From DSXF01 sp964387495 (GTDB lineage: Bacteria; Chloroflexota; Anaerolineae; Anaerolineales; Villigracilaceae), in contig CAYLXB010000048.1 in assembly GCA_964387495.1 (NCBI GenBank), forward strand, positions 1-26,132: 26,132 nt of DNA, in the 5' to 3' direction. The translations under genes were made by a program, and so were the position numbers. The notes under the pieces were generated by a model, which was not told the origin of the DNA, ran no database searches, and worked only from the letters and a program-made list of their open reading frames with translations. This document shows, piece after piece, positions 22,731 through 26,132 of the stretch (its first letter is position 1; each line of letters opens with the position of its first letter).

Positions 22731-23357
22731 ATGAAAGAAGAAATGTATGGCAAAGGCATCCTGAAAGGCCTGCTGGTTACCTCCAAACGCTTTATCGAGA
22801 CCTACCTGGATGATATCAAGTGGCTGGGCCGGCGCTACTTCAAGCCGGAAGGCATTGCCCATCGCTCCAGCAAGGACTCGCGCGGCATCTTCACCATCCA
22901 GTACCCGGAGGAAAAACTGCCGGTGCCCGAGGAATTCCGCTTCGTGCCGTTCCTGGTCTACGAAGAAGGCGAGGACGGTGCGAAGGAGATCCGCTGCACC
23001 TCGTGCGGCATCTGCTCAAAGGTCTGCCCGCCGCAGTGCATCTGGATCGTGCGCACGGTGGACGCTGCCACGGGACGCCCCCGCCCGGAACCGGCCGAAT
23101 TCTATATCGACGCCGACATCTGCATGAATTGCGGCTTCTGCGCCGAGTTCTGCCCGTTCGATGCGATCAAAATGGACCATGATTATGAACTGGCGGGATA
23201 TGACCGCAGGGAAAACGTGCATAATCTACAGCGGCTGATGAAGCCGGCCAGTTATTACAGCGAGATCCGCCCGTTGAACAGCGCCCGCGAGGAAGAGGCC
23301 CGGCGTGTCAAGGCCAGCACCCGCCCGCCGGCGTTCGTAACTGGCGAGAAACAATAA
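22731..23357 (+). CDS. nuoI: NADH-quinone oxidoreductase subunit I-like, two [4Fe-4S] clusters
   Basis: This 208-aa protein has two ferredoxin motifs: C89-x2-C92-x2-C95-x3-C99-P and C131-x2-C134-x2-C137-x3-C141-P. These carry clusters N6a and N6b, which pass electrons to N2 in NuoB. The N-terminal helix (LLVTSKRFIETYLDDIKWLGRRYF) and YPEEKLPVPEEFR match NuoI. A polar tail of about 50 residues follows the second cluster. The ribosome site is GGAGGAGG. No membrane-arm genes follow. Confidence 0.92.
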   Translation: MKEEMYGKGILKGLLVTSKRFIETYLDDIKWLGRRYFKPEGIAHRSSKDSRGIFTIQYPEEKLPVPEEFRFVPFLVYEEGEDGAKEIRCTSCGICSKVCPPQCIWIVRTVDAATGRPRPEPAEFYIDADICMNCGFCAEFCPFDAIKMDHDYELAGYDRRENVHNLQRLMKPASYYSEIRPLNSAREEEARRVKASTRPPAFVTGEKQ

Positions 23358-23375
23358 AAGAGATTTTGAGGAAAA

Positions 23376-24428
23376 ATGCCCAATACTGTTACCAAAGAAG
23401 CCGTCCTGGCGGCGCTGAGCAAGGTCCAGGAACCTGAACTGCACCAGGACCTGGTCACGCTGAACATGGTGAAAAACCTGGAAATCAAAGACGGCCAGGT
23501 TTCATTTACTGTTATGCTCACCACTCCGGCCTGCCCCCTGCGCGGGCGCATCGAGAAGGAAGCCCGGGAGGCCGTGCAGGCGCTCCCCGGTGTGACCGGC
23601 GTGGAAGTCCGGCTGGATTCGGATGTGCCCAATGACGGGCGCATGCGCGGGCTGGTCAGCATGCCCGTCCGGAATGCCATTGCCATTGCCTCCGGCAAGG
23701 GCGGCGTCGGCAAGAGCACCGTCTCGGTCAACCTGGCGGTAGCACTGGCTAAAAGCGGGGCACGTGTCGGCCTGATGGACGCCGACATCTACGGCCCGAA
23801 CATCCCCACCATGCTGGGCATCGAACGCCTGCCCAGCCCGGCCGGGAGCAAACTCCTGCCTGCCGAGGCCTACGGTGTGAAGGTCATGTCCATGGGCTTC
23901 CTGGTCAATCCCGGCCAGCCGCTCATCTGGCGCGGCCCCATGCTCAACTCGGCCATCCGCCAGTTCCTGAGCGACGTGGAGTGGGGCGAATTGGATTATC
24001 TGATCATCGACCTGCCCCCCGGCACAGGGGATGCCCCCCTCAGCCTGGCGCAGGCCCTGCCCCTGAGCGGGGTGGTGATCGTCACCCTGCCGCAGCTGGT
24101 GTCACTCGAGGATGCCAGCCGAGGCCTGGCCATGTTCCAGCAGTTGGAAGTGCCCATCCTGGGCGTGGTCGAGAACATGCGCGGCGAGTTCTTCGGCGCA
24201 GGCGGCGGTGAAAGAATGGCCGCCGAGGCAAAGGTGCCTTTCCTGGGCGCCGTGCCAATGGAAACCGAGGTGCGCCTGGCAGGGGATGGCGGCAAACCGG
24301 TGGTGGCAGAAAAGCCAAACTCGGCAGCGGCCAGGGCCCTGCAGGAGGTCGCCGGGCAGGTGGCTGCCCAGGTGAGCATGGCGGCGCTGCGCAAGGATAA
24401 CACCCTGCCCATCAACATCGTTGATTGA
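23376..24428 (+). CDS. mrp: Mrp/NBP35-family P-loop ATPase, lacking CxxC
   Basis: This 350-aa protein has an N-terminal MIP18/DUF59 domain (1-90) and a P-loop ATPase with the deviant Walker A GKGGVGKST (107 on) and GLMDADIYGPNIP. The family (ApbC, Mrp, Ind1) carries and inserts Fe-S clusters, and mitochondrial Ind1 acts on complex I, so its place after nuoI fits cluster delivery. The usual CxxC after VVENMS is missing: the sequence goes VVENMRGEFFGAGGGERM. The cluster-bridging step may be altered or use other cysteines. A strong terminator follows. Confidence 0.92.
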   Translation: MPNTVTKEAVLAALSKVQEPELHQDLVTLNMVKNLEIKDGQVSFTVMLTTPACPLRGRIEKEAREAVQALPGVTGVEVRLDSDVPNDGRMRGLVSMPVRNAIAIASGKGGVGKSTVSVNLAVALAKSGARVGLMDADIYGPNIPTMLGIERLPSPAGSKLLPAEAYGVKVMSMGFLVNPGQPLIWRGPMLNSAIRQFLSDVEWGELDYLIIDLPPGTGDAPLSLAQALPLSGVVIVTLPQLVSLEDASRGLAMFQQLEVPILGVVENMRGEFFGAGGGERMAAEAKVPFLGAVPMETEVRLAGDGGKPVVAEKPNSAAARALQEVAGQVAAQVSMAALRKDNTLPINIVD

Positions 24429-24432
24429 ACCA

Positions 24433-24468
24433 AAAACTGGGGCGCCCAACGCCCCAGTTTTGTATTTA
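24433..24468 (+). terminator. Rho-independent terminator of the nuo-mrp operon
   Basis: A perfect 12-bp stem (24433-24444 with 24450-24461) and 5-nt loop are followed by TTTTGTATTT. It lies right after the mrp stop. Confidence 0.9.
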
Positions 24469-24484
24469 ACTCAAAACCAACCTA

Positions 24485-26047
24485 ATGAAGAGATCTCCAT
24501 TCCCACTCCATCCGCTGCTGCTGGGGCTTTACCCGGTGCTGGCACTCTACCTGCTCAATATCGAGGAGACCCCGCCCTACGCCACCCTGCGTTCCCTGGC
24601 ATTTACCGGCATCGTACTGGCCGTCATCCTGGCAGCCAGCCTGCTCCTGTTCCGCAGCCTGCACAAAAGCGCCCTGGCGGCCAGCCTGCTCATCCTGCTG
24701 TTCTTTACCTATGGGCATGTCCTGAACGTGCTGGAAAACGCCGAGTGGGGCCAGTTTGTCGGCCGGCACCGGGTGTTGCTGCCGTTGTGGACACTCCTGG
24801 TACTCGGCAGCCTTATCTGGATCCGGCGGTTGAAAAGGGATTTGCAGCCAATCACGCGCACCCTGAACATCACGGCCGCCCTGCTGGTGCTGATGACCGC
24901 TGCCCAGATCGGCTGGCAGGCTGCCGGGCGGCTGGCACAGCCTCGAACAGCGCAGCCCCTCCCCGCCGCTCCCCCGGCGGACAGCGGCCAATCCCGGCCC
25001 GATGTGTACTATATCATCCTGGATGCCTACAGCCGCAGTGATGTCCTGGCCCAAAAATACAAAGTGGACAACAGCGCCTTCCTGGAAGAACTGGAAAAGA
25101 TGGGGTTCTATATTGCCCGCTGTGCACAGAGCAATTATCCGCGCACCCGCTACTCGCTGGCCTCCTCCCTCAATATGAATTACCTGGACCAGATGAACAT
25201 TCCGAATTACCCCAACGCGGGCTCGGACGATTTCGAACCGTTCATCAAGCATGGCCAGGTGCGGCAGAACTTCGAAAGCCTGGGGTACGCCACCGTCACA
25301 TTCAAGACCGTTTACCCTTACCTGGATACCACCGACACGACCTATTACTATGACCTGTACCAGTCCGACTCGGCCTACGATAAGATCGAGACCCTGAACT
25401 TCTATTATATTTTCCTGCGCACCACGGCGCTGCGCCCGGCGGTCGAACTGGGTGAGGCTGCCGACACCCAGAAAGGCAAGCCCGGCGCACTGACCAGCCT
25501 GATCCAGAAAGTGCTGCCCAGCGAGAACTCGATCAACAACCGCAACTACCGCCAGTACAAACAAAACCTTTACCTGCTCGACCAGCTGGAAGCCATGCCG
25601 GACCTGCCGGGTCCGAAATTTGTCTATGCGCATCTGTTCCTCACCCACCAGCCGTTCACATTCACCCCCGACGGGCAGTTCCGCTGGCCGGTGGTGGAAA
25701 ACGCCCAGGCATACCGGGACCAGGTTTTGTATGCCAATGCGCGCATTCCCCAGGTCATCCGGACCATCCTGAAAAAGTCCGAGCTGCCTCCCGTCATCAT
25801 CATTCAGAGTGACCATGGCTTTCCACAGGACAAACAACGGGTGAAAATCCTGAACGCCTATTACCTGCCTGGCAAAGCCAGGGAGAGGCTCTATCCCGGC
25901 ATCACACCGGTCAACTCATTCCGGATCGTATTCTCAGAATATTTCGGGCAGGACTATCCCCTGCTGAAGGACACCTCCTACTATGTGCCCAATCGGAACA
26001 AAGTCCAGGAGTTCGAGGTGGTGCCGGCCTCCTGCCCTGGCGAGTAG
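24485..26047 (+). CDS. Membrane-anchored sulfatase/phosphoethanolamine-transferase-like protein
   Basis: This 520-aa protein has four to five membrane helices in residues about 9-146, a proline/alanine-rich linker, and an alkaline-phosphatase-fold domain from about 172. Motifs seen: DVYYIILDAYSRSDVL (first metal-binding Asp), SNYPRTRYSLASSLNMNYLD (holds the likely Thr or Ser nucleophile), and IIQSDHG (metal-binding Asp-His). The order matches membrane sulfatases and lipoteichoic-acid or phosphoethanolamine transferases, so it probably modifies a lipid or surface glycan on the outer face of the membrane. The substrate is unknown. No clear Shine-Dalgarno sequence precedes ATG 24485. It starts 17 nt after the end of the nuo-mrp terminator and is likely separate from that operon. 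Confidence 0.82.
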   Translation: MKRSPFPLHPLLLGLYPVLALYLLNIEETPPYATLRSLAFTGIVLAVILAASLLLFRSLHKSALAASLLILLFFTYGHVLNVLENAEWGQFVGRHRVLLPLWTLLVLGSLIWIRRLKRDLQPITRTLNITAALLVLMTAAQIGWQAAGRLAQPRTAQPLPAAPPADSGQSRPDVYYIILDAYSRSDVLAQKYKVDNSAFLEELEKMGFYIARCAQSNYPRTRYSLASSLNMNYLDQMNIPNYPNAGSDDFEPFIKHGQVRQNFESLGYATVTFKTVYPYLDTTDTTYYYDLYQSDSAYDKIETLNFYYIFLRTTALRPAVELGEAADTQKGKPGALTSLIQKVLPSENSINNRNYRQYKQNLYLLDQLEAMPDLPGPKFVYAHLFLTHQPFTFTPDGQFRWPVVENAQAYRDQVLYANARIPQVIRTILKKSELPPVIIIQSDHGFPQDKQRVKILNAYYLPGKARERLYPGITPVNSFRIVFSEYFGQDYPLLKDTSYYVPNRNKVQEFEVVPASCPGE

Positions 26048-26082
26048 CGCCCCCGGCCAATCCCGGTTTGAAAACACCTGAG

Positions 26083-26102
26083 GTTCGGACTTAAGTTCGG
26101 AC
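26083..26102. repeat. GTTCGGAC direct repeat, 12-bp register
   Basis: GTTCGGAC occurs at 26083-26090 and 26095-26102, separated by TTAA. It lies downstream of the sulfatase-like gene at the window edge and may be part of a control site for the next gene. Nothing more can be said without the flanking sequence. Confidence 0.35.
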
Positions 26103-26132
26103 AGGGTATTGAACCAAAGTGGTGAAAGACAG

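Noticed and set aside
20943..22862. A 639-codon open frame on the minus strand across nuoCD
   Set aside because: It is the antisense shadow of nuoCD and nuoI, which have clear domains, ribosome sites and a promoter. The antisense product is rich in His, Gln and Asp, as expected from reversed GC-rich codons.
24482..25837. A 451-codon minus-strand open frame across the sulfatase-like gene
   Set aside because: It is antisense to a gene with clear catalytic motifs and membrane helices.

Overview
The window looks like a chromosomal segment of a Chloroflexota bacterium, most probably class Anaerolineae. This is inferred from high GC, a combined NuoCD subunit in a short nuo operon, a VTC / DUF4956 / CotH-kinase cluster, MacB-type exporters encoded with glycine/proline-rich lipoproteins, and genes that appear leaderless. 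No rRNA, tRNA, CRISPR array, phage or insertion sequence was seen.

Layout. (1) 146-1072: a prenyltransferase/terpene-cyclase-fold protein that appears leaderless. (2) 4472-1091, minus strand: a tightly packed operon of an OmpR-type response regulator, a sensor kinase, a membrane-anchored protein with a duplicated WMT-x2-YIA motif, and a DedA-family protein. (3) 4494-4977: a regulatory intergenic region. Three promoters share one architecture: direct repeats of TTCACAG in 11-bp register, with the -10 hexamer starting 17 nt after the start of the last repeat. One drives the regulator operon, one drives a short transcript of about 200 nt that ends in a strong intrinsic terminator, and one drives the next operon. 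(4) 4978-9977, plus strand: a DUF4405 membrane protein, a small membrane protein, a VTC-domain protein, a DUF4956 membrane protein, a CotH-type kinase, the remnant of a glycosyltransferase-39-like gene, and a lipoprotein. (5) 17870-10061, minus strand: two paralogous HlyD-type adaptors, a MacB-like ATPase and permease, a lipoprotein paralogous to the one at 9288, and a second two-component system. (6) 18175-19545: small membrane and secreted genes (3-TM protein, LysM protein, 70-aa protein). (7) 19633-24428: a regulator with three C-terminal cysteines, divergent from nuoB-nuoCD-nuoI-mrp, with a perfect 28-bp palindrome between them. (8) 24485-26047: a membrane-anchored sulfatase/phosphoethanolamine-transferase-like protein.

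How the parts may work together. The first two-component system very probably controls itself, the short transcript and the DUF4405-VTC-DUF4956-CotH operon through one PhoB-box-like site. That would make regions 2-4 one envelope regulon built around a polyphosphate-polymerase fold and a secreted kinase fold. The paired lipoproteins link this cluster to the second two-component system and its exporter, so the two halves may be one envelope system or the products of duplication. The nuo region appears to be under a separate switch: a possible Fe-S or redox-sensing repressor next to a consensus promoter, with an Mrp-type Fe-S carrier that lacks the usual C-terminal CxxC.
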